Positions 17,122 through 26,493 of a DNA stretch of 64,000 nt are shown here, in pieces. A program made the translations under genes and the position numbers. The stretch lies in assembly GCA_947259225.1 (NCBI GenBank), contig CAMYLK010000001.1, positions 124,001-188,000 of the forward strand, read 5' to 3'. A model generated the notes under the pieces. That model was not told the DNA's origin. It saw nothing but the letters and a program-made list of their open reading frames with translations, and searched no databases. The stretch is from an uncultured Desulfobulbaceae bacterium. Its GTDB lineage: Bacteria > Desulfobacterota > Desulfobulbia > Desulfobulbales > Desulfobulbaceae. The first letter of the stretch is position 1. Each line of letters begins with the position of its first letter.

Positions 17122-18999
17122 ATGGCAACTGAGAAAAAACCTGTTGAGGAGAAAACAATTTGGGATGATGCGCGGCAGATGCTGCGCAAGGCTGAACAAG
17201 ACGATGTAGAAACTGCATGGGACCGCCTGGATAAACAAACTCCCCACTGTACATTTTGTGAAAGCGGCCTTTCCTGCCGAAACTGCACCATGGGGCCGTG
17301 CCGAATCAGCAAGAAAGCCCCCCTGGGGGTTTGCGGTGCAGATGCAGACGTGATTGTGGCCCGCAACTTCGGCCGCTTTGTCGCCGGAGGTTCCGCCGGC
17401 CATTCCGACCATGGCCGTGACTGTATTGAGGCCCTGCATGCCGTGGCACACGGATTGACAGAAGATTATACTATCAATGATGAAGCAAAACTGTTCCGTA
17501 TTGCCAATGAATTGGGGATTGCTACTGAAGGGAGGCCGGTACTTGACGTCGCAAAGGATTTAAGCGCTGAATTTTATGCCAATTACGGCAGCGTACTGAG
17601 CGAGCTTTCTTTTTTATGCCGGGTTCCGGAAAAACGAAAACAAATATGGAAAGATCTTGGCATTACCCCCCGCGGTGTTGATCGTGAAATTGCCGAAATG
17701 ATGCATCGCACTCATATGGGCTGTGATAATGACGCCCCCAACACCATGCTGCACAGTGCCCGCACATGCCTGGCCGATGGTTGGGCCGGATCGATGATAG
17801 CCACCGAGATCTGCGATATCCTATTTGGTACGCCAAGTCCCAGGAAATCAAGAGTAAACCTCGGCGTTATCAAAGAAGACCAGGTCAATATCCTGGTGCA
17901 TGGACATAACCCTATAGTTTCAGAGAAAATAGTCGAAGCGGTCAACGACCCTGAACTCATTGCTCTGGCCAGAGAAAAAGGAGCTGCAGGCATCAATCTG
18001 GCAGGGCTTTGCTGCACCGGTAATGAGTTGATGATGCGCCGGGGCATTCCCATGGCCGGGAACCACCTGATGACAGAGCTGGTCATCGTTACCGGCGCGG
18101 TAGAACTCATCGTCGTTGATTATCAGTGCATCATGCCCAGCCTGGTAACTATTGGAGACTGTTACCACACCAAGATGGTCACGACTGCTGACAAGGCTAA
18201 GTTTACAGGGGCCGAGCATGTAAAATTCGAGATGCATAACGGTATGGAGCAGGCACGTAAAGTCGTGCGTATGGCCATTGAACGTTTTCCTCTACGCAAT
18301 AAAGATCGGGTTGAAATTCCCCAGGGACCGGTTGAACTGATGACCGGATTTTCCAACGAAGCACTCCTGGGCGCATTGGGCGGCACTCTGACACCATTAA
18401 TTGATGCGATAAAGGCGGGCAAAGTAAGGGGCGCGGTTGCCATTGTCGGGTGTAACAATCCCAAGTTCAAACAGGACTACTGCAATGTCAACCTTACTAA
18501 GGAACTTATTAAAAAAGACATTCTGGTGCTGGTGACCGGCTGTGTTACAACCGCCACCGGCAAGGCAGGGCTTCTGGTTCCGGAGGCCATTGAGATGGCT
18601 GGGCCCGGCCTCAAGGAAATTTGTGGTTCTTTAGGCGTTCCGCCGGTCCTGCATATGGGGAGTTGTGTTGATAATGCGCGGATCATTCAACTTGCCGCCC
18701 TCCTTGCCAATGAGCTTGGTACGGATATTTCCGACCTGCCGCTGGCCGGATCGTCTCCGGAATGGTATTCGGAGAAAGCAGCAGCAATTGGCACGTACTG
18801 TGTTGCCTCCGGAATTTATACTCACCTCGGTCATCCTCCCAACATAACAGGTTCCGAAGTAGTGACCAACCTGGCTCTTGAAGGACTCGACAATCTCCTC
18901 GGTGCCTGTTTCGGCATTGAACCGGACCCCTACAAGGCTGCTGAACTCATTGATAATCGGATCAAGCAAAAACGCCGGGCCTTGGGGCTTGGCGAATAA
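17122..18999 (+). CDS. cooS: Anaerobic Ni-Fe carbon-monoxide dehydrogenase catalytic subunit
   Basis: The start at 17122 is chosen because AGGAG lies 6 nt upstream; an earlier in-frame start at 17083 has no such site. The 625-residue product has the N-terminal D/B-cluster cysteines (CTFCESGLSCRNC, MGPCRI, VCG; about residues 40-80), then the C-cluster ligand segments AGLCCTGNE, VGCNNPK, VTGCVTTATGKAGL and MGSCVDNARI. It oxidises CO with water to CO2, or reduces CO2, passing electrons to a ferredoxin. No cooC, cooF or acetyl-CoA synthase gene is adjacent, so it looks like a monocistronic CODH. Expression is probably controlled by the upstream riboswitch and ends at the terminator at 19028. Confidence 0.95.
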   Translation: MATEKKPVEEKTIWDDARQMLRKAEQDDVETAWDRLDKQTPHCTFCESGLSCRNCTMGPCRISKKAPLGVCGADADVIVARNFGRFVAGGSAGHSDHGRDCIEALHAVAHGLTEDYTINDEAKLFRIANELGIATEGRPVLDVAKDLSAEFYANYGSVLSELSFLCRVPEKRKQIWKDLGITPRGVDREIAEMMHRTHMGCDNDAPNTMLHSARTCLADGWAGSMIATEICDILFGTPSPRKSRVNLGVIKEDQVNILVHGHNPIVSEKIVEAVNDPELIALAREKGAAGINLAGLCCTGNELMMRRGIPMAGNHLMTELVIVTGAVELIVVDYQCIMPSLVTIGDCYHTKMVTTADKAKFTGAEHVKFEMHNGMEQARKVVRMAIERFPLRNKDRVEIPQGPVELMTGFSNEALLGALGGTLTPLIDAIKAGKVRGAVAIVGCNNPKFKQDYCNVNLTKELIKKDILVLVTGCVTTATGKAGLLVPEAIEMAGPGLKEICGSLGVPPVLHMGSCVDNARIIQLAALLANELGTDISDLPLAGSSPEWYSEKAAAIGTYCVASGIYTHLGHPPNITGSEVVTNLALEGLDNLLGACFGIEPDPYKAAELIDNRIKQKRRALGLGE

Positions 19000-19027
19000 A
19001 TCGAATGTCTCGTCATTGATTGCGAAG

Positions 19028-19060
19028 GTGCCGGGCAGCAAAACTGCCCGGCACTTTTTT
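19028..19060 (+). terminator. Rho-independent terminator after cooS
   Basis: A perfect 11-bp stem GTGCCGGGCAG / CTGCCCGGCAC with loop CAAAA is followed by TTTTTT. It lies 29 nt after the cooS stop, supporting a monocistronic cooS transcript. Confidence 0.95.
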
Positions 19061-19223
19061 GTAATCAGGAGATTTTCGTTGATGTTTACTGCTGGCAATT
19101 TTTATCCTTAATACACAAAATATCCTGACAGGGGTAAGTTGACTTGATACATAAAGAGTAAGCTGGTTGAGGCACACAGCAGATAATGTGAAATGAATAC
19201 CATGGCAAAAGTAGAGAACAGGA

Positions 19224-21086
19224 ATGACAAGTAGAGTTGCCGGCATTTGGAAGGATGTATCTCTGTCCTTAAGTAAAAGCATTGGACTGATATTCACAGT
19301 ACACCTTGCATATGTAGCCTTGGGTGTGGTTCTGTTCGCTCCGCTGGTGGGCATTATCGGTCAGTTTCTACTGAAATTATCCGGGAAACCTGTACTTGCC
19401 GACCAGGATATTATCTTTTTTTTTCTGACACCATTCGGGATGGCAGCGCTTATATTGTTTGGTGCTTTACTGATTACTATCATTGCTTTCGAACAGGCCT
19501 CAATGATGGCTATCAGTGCCGGAACAATTCAAGGCTTGCGCATTGGCATAATGCAGGCATTGTATTTCACAGCCAGGCGATCACTCAGTATTTTATCGTT
19601 TTCGATCCGGTTGGTCACACGGGTTCTCATGATTACGCTGCCGTTCCTTGCAGCCGGCGGGGCAGTGGCCTGGCTTCTGATTACTGAATATGACATCAAT
19701 TATTACCTGACCGAAAAACCACCAGTGTTTCTGGTCGCAGCCACTTTCATCGGGCTGATACTGCTTACAATGATAATAGTGCTGGTTCGCAAACTTTTTT
19801 GCTGGTCACTTTCACTTCCCCTGATTCTGTTTGGTGGTATATCTCCGGCCCGTTCTTTTGTAGAAAGTGAGAACCTGATTAAGGGGCAAAAGCGGCTATT
19901 GTTTGTGGCACTCGGAATCTGGGCTGTGACAGCACTTTTTCTTGGTGCGATTGTAATGGCCGGTGTTCAATTTCTTGGGTCGCAACTGGCCCCCTTGTTC
20001 TTTGACTCGATCAGCTTGCTGGTGTTTGTGCTGGGAGGACTTGTGGCGCTGTGGTCACTCGGAAATCTTTTGATCACAACGATTACCTCGGGAAGCTTCG
20101 CTTGTCTACTCATGAATTTTCATGAGCGATATGGATTGGATATAAATACAAGCGATCTCGTAGATACTCAGCAAGGTAAGTTGTGGCGATTGACTGCACC
20201 CCGTTTCGTCTTGCTGCTGATCGGTGGAGCAGTGGTTGCGCTGCTGGTCGGGACGTGGCTCCTGAACGGTATTCAGGCCCGCGACGATGTCATTGTCGTT
20301 GCTCATCGCGGCGCTGCCGGCAAGGCGCCTGAGAATACTCTTGCTGCCATACGCCAGGCTATGAAGGATGAAGCGGACTGGATTGAAATCGATGTTCAGG
20401 AATCCGCTGATGGCGAAGTTGTGGTGATCCATGACAGCGATTTCATGAAACTGGCAGGGGTTGATCTGAAGGTCTGGGATGGTACCCTGAAGCAGTTGCA
20501 GGATATTGATGTCGGCAGCTGGTTTGACCCTGAGTTCTCTGCTGAACGGGTACCGACACTGTCCGAGGTCTTGGAGGAGACCAGTGGTAGCTCCCGCGTT
20601 GTGATCGAACTCAAGTATTATGGTCATGACCGGCAGTTGGAACAACGAGTTGTAGACATCGTTGAGCAGGCCGGCATGGTTGACGACGTTGCCATCATGT
20701 CATTAAAATACGATGGTATCCGGAAAATCAGGGCCCTTCGGCCTGACTGGCGTGTCGGACTGTTGTCGGCCACAGCAATCGGCAATTTAGCAGGATTGGA
20801 TTTGAATTTTCTGGCTGTCAACATGGGAATGGCGACGCCTGGTTTTATACGTAGGGCTCAGTTGGCCGGAAAGAAGGTGTTTGTCTGGACCGTAAATGAC
20901 CAGGTGTCCATGTCCCGGATGATGTCACTGGGTGTAGATGGAATTATCACCGATGAACCGGAACTGGCCCGTAAGGTAATTGCCGAACGGTCCGACCTGA
21001 GTTCGATCGAGCGTTTGCTGATACACACTACAGTGCTGCTAGGCCAGTCAGTCCCGCAGCGAACATACCGCGACCAGTCACCTTGA
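19224..21086 (+). CDS. Membrane glycerophosphodiester phosphodiesterase
   Basis: 620 residues. The N-terminal part, about 1-350, holds roughly seven or eight hydrophobic helices of the kind found in membrane-anchored GDPD proteins. The C-terminal part, from VIVVAHRGAAGKAPENTLAA (about residue 357), is a GDPD TIM barrel with HRG, the ligand pair in DWIEIDVQ, VVIHD and the family ending VDGIITDEPE. The enzyme hydrolyses glycerophosphodiesters to glycerol-3-phosphate and an alcohol, with the active site probably outside the membrane. The start has only a weak AGGA just upstream. No operon partner is evident. Confidence 0.88.
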   Translation: MTSRVAGIWKDVSLSLSKSIGLIFTVHLAYVALGVVLFAPLVGIIGQFLLKLSGKPVLADQDIIFFFLTPFGMAALILFGALLITIIAFEQASMMAISAGTIQGLRIGIMQALYFTARRSLSILSFSIRLVTRVLMITLPFLAAGGAVAWLLITEYDINYYLTEKPPVFLVAATFIGLILLTMIIVLVRKLFCWSLSLPLILFGGISPARSFVESENLIKGQKRLLFVALGIWAVTALFLGAIVMAGVQFLGSQLAPLFFDSISLLVFVLGGLVALWSLGNLLITTITSGSFACLLMNFHERYGLDINTSDLVDTQQGKLWRLTAPRFVLLLIGGAVVALLVGTWLLNGIQARDDVIVVAHRGAAGKAPENTLAAIRQAMKDEADWIEIDVQESADGEVVVIHDSDFMKLAGVDLKVWDGTLKQLQDIDVGSWFDPEFSAERVPTLSEVLEETSGSSRVVIELKYYGHDRQLEQRVVDIVEQAGMVDDVAIMSLKYDGIRKIRALRPDWRVGLLSATAIGNLAGLDLNFLAVNMGMATPGFIRRAQLAGKKVFVWTVNDQVSMSRMMSLGVDGIITDEPELARKVIAERSDLSSIERLLIHTTVLLGQSVPQRTYRDQSP

Positions 21087-21187
21087 GAATTTATGCTATC
21101 GAAACTGAATGCAATAGGTATTTGTTTTCTTAACATTATTTTCACCCTCTTAAATCATCATCAAAATCAATATTGATATCATCTCCT

Positions 21188-21217
21188 TTGACTTCCATCT
21201 CCCTCGTTTCATATAAT
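21188..21217 (+). promoter_or_regulatory. Sigma-70 promoter upstream of the Tat-signal fragment gene
   Basis: TTGACT (21188-21193) and TATAAT (21212-21217) with 18-bp spacing, closely resembling the cooS promoter. Unlike that site, no riboswitch is visible between it and the start codon at 21287. Confidence 0.6.
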
Positions 21218-21286
21218 TAAAGAATACTTTGGCTTTTGGATAACTCGTTCCTTGTTTTCTCATATCGTTATGGAGGTCATGTTCTC

Positions 21287-21652
21287 ATGAGTTTGAATAA
21301 CATCATAAAAACAGATTTGTCGAGGCGTCGATTTATACAGATCATGGCCGGAGCCTCTGTTGCTTCTTTAGGCGGAATTTTACCAACCACTCAGGTTCAG
21401 GAAAAATCACCACCTAAGCGTAGTGTCCCTTTACCTAAGTTCAAAGTGCATCAAGTAAACAAAACAGCAGCTGAAATCTACCAATGCAAATCTGACCTCA
21501 AACGATTTGGCAGTGAAAAAATGGCCTTTAAGATTGTTTCAGAAGACCTGAACGGTTCCTCGGCAAAAGCCATGGCAGCCAATATGATCGGCAACATAAA
21601 GGAGGGTGAGATTGACCATGGTTGGCCTGTAAAAAATCAGGAGCTTGCCTGA
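21287..21652 (+). pseudogene. Tat-signal protein resembling a truncated reductive dehalogenase N-terminus
   Basis: 121 residues from ATG 21287 (GGAGG 10 nt upstream). The Tat motif SRRRFIQIMAG is at residues 12-22, followed by a hydrophobic stretch. The rest, with YQCKSDLKRFGSEKMAFKIVSEDL and later IGNIKEGEIDHGW, resembles the segment just after the signal in RdhA-type reductive dehalogenases, where 'KRF...N.aF' and 'NI..G..Gy' are typical. The frame ends at 21652, before any catalytic or iron-sulfur region, and stops accumulate just downstream. It therefore looks like a 5' remnant with an intact promoter, or a small exported protein derived from one. It overlaps the convergent tesA-like gene by 16 bp. 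The family call is tentative. Confidence 0.45.
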
Positions 21653-22332
21653 ACAGCTTTGAGCACGTAGGGATACATTGTATCCAGGATGATTTTGTGA
21701 CCATGTTTGTTTGGGTGGATGGTATCTGCCTGGTTCAAGGAAGGCTCTCCAGCTACCCCCTGCAGAAAAAAAGGGACGAGAATAACATCCTTTTCTCCGG
21801 CAACAGCCGGATAAATACCGGCAAAGTCTGCGGTGTATTCCTGGCCGAGGTTCTGGACTATCCGCATGCCGGCAAGAACCACGGTCACATTACCCTCATT
21901 GAGTATTTGCACAGTACTGCTGATGTTTTCCTTAATTACCTGTGGCGGTACGCCACGCAATCCGTCATTTGCACCGGTTTCCAGGATGACAATATCCGGT
22001 TTCTGCGCCGTTATCCATTTTATTCGCGACAGGGTGCCGCTGCTTGTCTCACCACTTATGCCCGCGTTTAACACCTGCCAGTGATAGCCGTTTTTTTTGA
22101 GTCTTTTTTCCAGGAGTGCCGGCCAGGCTTCCTCTTCTGACACTCCCAGACCCGCGGTAAGGCTGTCACCTACTGTTATAATGGTCCCTGTAAATTTCGG
22201 TTCTGTTTTTGTGTCACCAGTCGTCGGTGTTTCGTTCTGCAGGTCACAGCTAATGAGAAATATGGATAGGAGCAGCCAGCATGTGAACAATAGAGAGATG
22301 TGCATTCTACTCTTGCGGTGTAGTGACTTCAT
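21637..22332 (-). CDS. tesA: TesA-like SGNH arylesterase/lysophospholipase lipoprotein
   Basis: 231 residues. The signal (LLFTCWLLLSIFLISC) ends in a lipobox Cys, so it is probably a membrane-anchored periplasmic lipoprotein. SGNH blocks: GDSLTAGLG (block I Ser), NAGISGETSSG, GANDGLRGVP (Asn block), and DTIHPNKHGH (catalytic Asp/His). This is the TesA acyl-CoA thioesterase/arylesterase family. It follows the ybbP-like permease by 3 bp on the same strand, reproducing the common tesA-ybbA-ybbP association, here as one operon. Confidence 0.92.
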   Translation of the reverse strand: MKSLHRKSRMHISLLFTCWLLLSIFLISCDLQNETPTTGDTKTEPKFTGTIITVGDSLTAGLGVSEEEAWPALLEKRLKKNGYHWQVLNAGISGETSSGTLSRIKWITAQKPDIVILETGANDGLRGVPPQVIKENISSTVQILNEGNVTVVLAGMRIVQNLGQEYTADFAGIYPAVAGEKDVILVPFFLQGVAGEPSLNQADTIHPNKHGHKIILDTMYPYVLKAVQASS

Positions 22333-22335
22333 TAT

Positions 22336-24849
22336 TTACTCATGCTCCTCGTCTCTAAGAAAGGCGATTGGCTTCTGTTTAAGTATTGAGATCGATGCGC
22401 CAAGTCCCACTGCGATGACCAGCAGAAGAGTTGCTGCTATCATCACAAAAGTACCTCCCAGCAGGGGACGGTAGGTAATGTCAAAAACCTGGCGGCAGAC
22501 AATCCAGCTGCCGGCCTGGGCGATAGAAGTTGCCAGCAATCCACAGATGAGCGCAATGATCAGGTTTTCATATGTAAACACTTTTAAGACAAAAGATGCC
22601 TTGGCACCGAGTATCTTATAATACACGGCTTCCCGTATCCTGGCGAGGCGGGTAGCAAAGACCGAACTGATGATGATCAGCAGGCCGGCGATAATAGAAA
22701 ATGATGTGAAAAACTGAATGATGGACGACATTTTTCCCATTATCCGGGCCAATACTTCGATGGTTGATCCAATGTCGATAACGCTGATATTGGGAAGTCG
22801 GGACGCGAGAATATTCTGTATCTCTGTCAGCCGGTCCCTGTCTATCCTGGCTGCACTGAAAATGGTTTGAGGGGCATCCCTGAGGGTTTCCTCCGGAAAG
22901 ACGAAATAGAAAAAGGGACGTACCCTGGACTCTGTCCTGGTCCGCATGCTTGTCACCCGTGCTTTGAGCGGGATGCCCTGCACCTTGAACATGAGAAGAT
23001 CGCCGACTTTGATACTGCCCATATCTGCCACGGTGTCAAGGACTGAGACCGGAACTTCTCCACGATTGAGCAGTTCCCGGGTACGGTTGCCGAAAAAAGT
23101 TTTTCCTACCAGCATCTGTTCATCATCGAGCAGGTGGTCGCGATAGGTAAGGTTGAATTCACGTGCCAGGTTATCGCGTTTTCGTTCAAGCTCCTTTTTA
23201 CGGTCAACCTTTCTGTTATTTATGGAAACAAGCCGGGCCCTGATAATCGGATAATAGCTGGCATCCTTACCGAGGATATTGGCAAAGTCGTTTTTCTGGT
23301 CCGGCTGGATGTCAAGGAAGTAGGCATTGGGCAGGTTAGGGGGATAAGACTGTATAAATGTCGCTCGCAGGTTCTGATCCACCAGGTAAATTGAAAAAAT
23401 GACGGCCAGTGACGCACTGAGAGTAATGATGATGGAGCGAGTGGCATTGTTTGGCCGGAACAGACCCCGGAAAGCCTGACGCAGGTGCAGTTGGTGAGGC
23501 GTTTTTGTTCGCATGAAAACCAGCGACCCCTGGGTGACAACTGTGGACAGACCGATAAGCACAAAAATCCCCAGCATGAAATAGAGACCGGTTTTGACGT
23601 CTTCCAACTGCCAGATAACGAGGCCGGCAAAGAAGAAAATAATCAGAATTATGGTACCGTAGTGCATCCATCCCTTTGGAGCGGCATCGATCTCTTTCCT
23701 GAAAATAAATGCCGGCTTCAGGCCTTTAATTCTCTGCAGCGGCATAAAAGAGAACAGGGCGACCACAATGGCCCCCAGGACGAGCCCCTCAAAAACAACA
23801 TCCCAGGCTATAACCAGGGAGATGTTGGCTGGAAGAATGCCCGCAAAAAGAGAGGGTAAGTATAATTGCATCAGGTAACTCAGAGCAAGCCCAAGGATGG
23901 TCCCTGCTGTGCCGAGCAGCATGGTAATAACAATAAAATGGATCATGATAAAGCGGCTGGTGGCGCCGACGGATTTCATTATGGCAATGGTATTAAAGCT
24001 CTTCCGCAGCAGGGCAAGCAGAGATGTTCGTATGCCAATACCGGCGAGCAAAAGTGTGAAAATACCGATAAGGTTCAGGAAAAAGAGAAAATTATCAAAA
24101 AATCTTTTAACACGGGAGTCAGCATTGCGGAAGGTTTGTACGTTTTCCTGCCGCTCGACAGCGACGGTTGAAAGCTGCCTGGCAACCTGATCAATCTGGT
24201 CCGGATCACGCACCTTCAGCAGGTAGTCGTAATGAATCCTGCTGCCCTTCCTGATCAGGTCCAGCTTGTCAAGGTCATCTGCAGAAATAAAAATCCTCGG
24301 GCCGAAAGAAAAAAAAGAAACAGGTCGGTCCGGTTCCAGTGTAACCACATCGGCAATGGTCAGTGAGGCGGAGCCGATGTTCAACCTGGAACCGATTTGG
24401 GCCTGCAGCCTGTCCAGCAGCACCTGTTCGACTATAACTGATCCCTGGGTAAGAACATCACGAAATTCGCGTCCTGAAACCAGTTCGACTTTTCCGTAAA
24501 AAGGGTATCCCCGTTCAACCACTTTCAAGTCGCTGAGAATGGATTTGTCCTGGACCGAATTCCTGGCCATAGTGTAGAATTCGTTGATCAGGGCGCTTTG
24601 CACTTTTCCTTCTTGTTCATATTCTTTGATGGCTCTGGTTAGCGGTTCGGAAATTGGGTAGTGGGAGTGGATTGTGATATCAGCCGCATGAAGCTGCCGG
24701 GCATCCTGAAGCATGGTTCGACGCACACTGCTGCTGAATCCACCCAGGGATGTTAGAGTAAGGAGGGAGAGCGTCACGCAGAGAACAAAAATAACCGCCT
24801 GTGTACGGGAATTGTTGATCTCGCGAAAGATGAAACGATAGTGCACCAT
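22336..24849 (-). CDS. ybbP: FtsX-family ABC transporter permease (YbbP-like)
   Basis: 837 residues with helices near the N-terminus, two FtsX-type permease blocks (about 265-400 and 705-830) and large periplasmic segments between. Hallmarks are SFNTIAIMKSVGATSRFI in the first block and REAVYYKILGAKASFVLKVF in the second, the coupling-helix regions of MacB/FtsX permeases. Its ATG immediately follows the stop of the ATPase gene, implying translational coupling. Role: probably extraction or release of lipid or lipoprotein substrates from the inner membrane with YbbA and TesA (family inference). Confidence 0.9.
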   Translation of the reverse strand: MVHYRFIFREINNSRTQAVIFVLCVTLSLLTLTSLGGFSSSVRRTMLQDARQLHAADITIHSHYPISEPLTRAIKEYEQEGKVQSALINEFYTMARNSVQDKSILSDLKVVERGYPFYGKVELVSGREFRDVLTQGSVIVEQVLLDRLQAQIGSRLNIGSASLTIADVVTLEPDRPVSFFSFGPRIFISADDLDKLDLIRKGSRIHYDYLLKVRDPDQIDQVARQLSTVAVERQENVQTFRNADSRVKRFFDNFLFFLNLIGIFTLLLAGIGIRTSLLALLRKSFNTIAIMKSVGATSRFIMIHFIVITMLLGTAGTILGLALSYLMQLYLPSLFAGILPANISLVIAWDVVFEGLVLGAIVVALFSFMPLQRIKGLKPAFIFRKEIDAAPKGWMHYGTIILIIFFFAGLVIWQLEDVKTGLYFMLGIFVLIGLSTVVTQGSLVFMRTKTPHQLHLRQAFRGLFRPNNATRSIIITLSASLAVIFSIYLVDQNLRATFIQSYPPNLPNAYFLDIQPDQKNDFANILGKDASYYPIIRARLVSINNRKVDRKKELERKRDNLAREFNLTYRDHLLDDEQMLVGKTFFGNRTRELLNRGEVPVSVLDTVADMGSIKVGDLLMFKVQGIPLKARVTSMRTRTESRVRPFFYFVFPEETLRDAPQTIFSAARIDRDRLTEIQNILASRLPNISVIDIGSTIEVLARIMGKMSSIIQFFTSFSIIAGLLIIISSVFATRLARIREAVYYKILGAKASFVLKVFTYENLIIALICGLLATSIAQAGSWIVCRQVFDITYRPLLGGTFVMIAATLLLVIAVGLGASISILKQKPIAFLRDEEHE

Positions 24850-25521
24850 CTAGGAATCTATCCTGCCGTCAGCCAGTTGTATAGTACTGTCAGCTTTTGT
24901 GCTGATTTCTCTGCTGTGGGTCGCCAGCACCAGCGTGGTCTTGAGTTCGTGACGAAGCTCCAGGAGCAGCTGAAGAATAATGTCGCCGTTGGTTGAATCC
25001 AGGTTGCCTGTCGGTTCATCGGCAAATACAATCTGCGGGCTGTTTACCAGGGCGCGGCAGATAGCAACACGCTGTTTTTCGCCGCCGGACAGCTGGTGTG
25101 GGAAATTGTTCATCCTGTCAGCCAGTTCAACCCTCTGCAGCAATTCCTGTGCCTTGCTGGCAGCATTCTTGTCAGCGCTTAATTCGGCAGGAAACATGAT
25201 ATTCTCGTATGCAGTCAATGAAGGAACAAGATGAAAGGACTGGAATACGTAACCGATGGTTTGATTGCGGAACGGGGCAAGTTCGTCTTCGCTTAAGGTG
25301 GTGATGTCAGTACCGGCGAGGATGATTCGTCCTGAATCAGGGTGATCCAGACCGGAGAGGAGGCTCAGCAGCGTAGATTTGCCGCTGCCGCTTTTTCCCT
25401 CGATCACAACAAATTCACCACCCTGGATTGTCAGGCTGACATTGTCAATCACAGCAATTTTTCTGGCATCGACAGTGTATGATTTTGAAAGCCCGATCGC
25501 TTCCAGGCCATTGGCAGACAT
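24850..25521 (-). CDS. ybbA: ABC transporter ATPase, LolD/YbbA-like
   Basis: 223 residues with Walker [10 protein letters not shown] (about 41-49), the Q-loop in [17 protein letters not shown], signature [11 protein letters not shown] and Walker [14 protein letters not shown]. The 'EPTGNLD' variant is typical of the LolD/MacB/YbbA class that partners FtsX-type permeases. It is the first gene of a three-gene minus-strand operon with ybbP and tesA. Confidence 0.93.
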   Translation of the reverse strand: MSANGLEAIGLSKSYTVDARKIAVIDNVSLTIQGGEFVVIEGKSGSGKSTLLSLLSGLDHPDSGRIILAGTDITTLSEDELAPFRNQTIGYVFQSFHLVPSLTAYENIMFPAELSADKNAASKAQELLQRVELADRMNNFPHQLSGGEKQRVAICRALVNSPQIVFADEPTGNLDSTNGDIILQLLLELRHELKTTLVLATHSREISTKADSTIQLADGRIDS

Positions 25522-25582
25522 GTTTTACAAGCCGGAATAGGAGTTTTTGCTTATATCTTTTTATAACCAGGGTGAGGTCAAC

Positions 25583-25801
25583 CTATCCTTCCTTAACCGG
25601 AATACCGCGTTTGGAAAGGTCTTTACATGCCTTTATAACCTGGGCCCTGTCGCAATCGATAATTTCATAGGTATCCCTTACCCCGTCCATGAAGAAAAAG
25701 GTAACATGACCTTTATGGTCAATGGATACACTCCGAATGTAGTTATTATCAAGCCAGGGATCGAGACTGTCCATAAAGTTATCCAAGCTGCATTGTTTCA
25801 T
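25583..25801 (-). CDS. Small conserved hypothetical protein
   Basis: 72 residues, soluble, acidic N-terminal half: LDNFMDSLDPWLDNNYIRSVSIDHKGHVTF, then VRDTYEIIDCDRAQVIKACKDLSKRGIPV. Composition and the regular beta-beta-alpha pattern suggest a real protein, but I do not recognise a family. It lies 61 bp upstream of the ybbA operon on the same strand and could be its first gene. Confidence 0.6.
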   Translation of the reverse strand: MKQCSLDNFMDSLDPWLDNNYIRSVSIDHKGHVTFFFMDGVRDTYEIIDCDRAQVIKACKDLSKRGIPVKEG

Positions 25802-26127
25802 GGGGTTACTCCTGTATTGTGGTTAAACTTTCATACAGTTTGCGACCATGCTGAAAATTATTCCGGTCAATTAATATTTAATTATACCTTGTAAACCACT
25901 TCCAGCACAGCCTGTATGTATCAGTTGCTTAATTTTACTTATATAATAAACATTTCTACCTGCATTGTCACAATTTCGACATGGGATTGGAGAGATGAGG
26001 GAATTTGAATTAATTTTATGTTGGAAAAATATTTGTTGTTTATACCGGAACTGTATTACTAATCCGGTGAACGAGTTTTCATCCGAATGGGCAAAAAGCC
26101 TGGTTATTTATAAAAATGAGACTAAAC
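25802..26127. other. Divergent intergenic region
   Basis: About 325 bp between the small minus-strand protein and the SUI1-like gene. AT-rich, no supported gene or distinct regulatory element seen. Confidence 0.4.
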
Positions 26128-26493
26128 ATGGCACAATCCAGAAAAAAAGAGAGTAACTTTGTCTACTCTACGGAGCAGGGAAAAATGTGTGCATTTTGCG
26201 GACAGGAAAAGCAGATGTGCATCTGTGCAAAGAAAACCAGTGTTCCGAAAGGTGATGGCATTGTGCGGGTCGGGCGCGAAACAAAGGGGCGTAAAGGCAA
26301 GGGAGTAACCATTGTCAAAGGACTGCTATTGGATAATAACAGCCTGAAAAGTCTTGCCAAACAGCTTAAACAGAAATGCGGCAGTGGAGGGACGGTGAAG
26401 GACGGAATCATTGAGATTCAAGGTGATCATCGGGAGACTGTAATACGGGAACTCGAGAAGCAGGGCTTGAAAGCCAAACTGGCGGGTGGCTGA
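26128..26493 (+). CDS. yciH: SUI1/eIF1-like translation factor (YciH)
   Basis: About 121 residues from ATG 26128 (an ATG at 26116 is possible; neither has a strong ribosome-binding site). The N-terminal part has a Cys-rich CAFCGQEKQMCIC that could bind zinc. The C-terminal SUI1 fold is marked by GRKGKGVTIVKGL, LAKQLKQKCGSGGTVKDG and IEIQGDHRE. YciH proteins take part in start-site fidelity during initiation. It overlaps the following DUF2007-like gene. Confidence 0.9.
   Translation: MAQSRKKESNFVYSTEQGKMCAFCGQEKQMCICAKKTSVPKGDGIVRVGRETKGRKGKGVTIVKGLLLDNNSLKSLAKQLKQKCGSGGTVKDGIIEIQGDHRETVIRELEKQGLKAKLAGG

Noticed and set aside
21650..21652. TGA at the end of the RdhA-like fragment as another Sec codon
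   Set aside because: Another stop (TAG) follows five codons later, and no homology or hairpin supports read-through.
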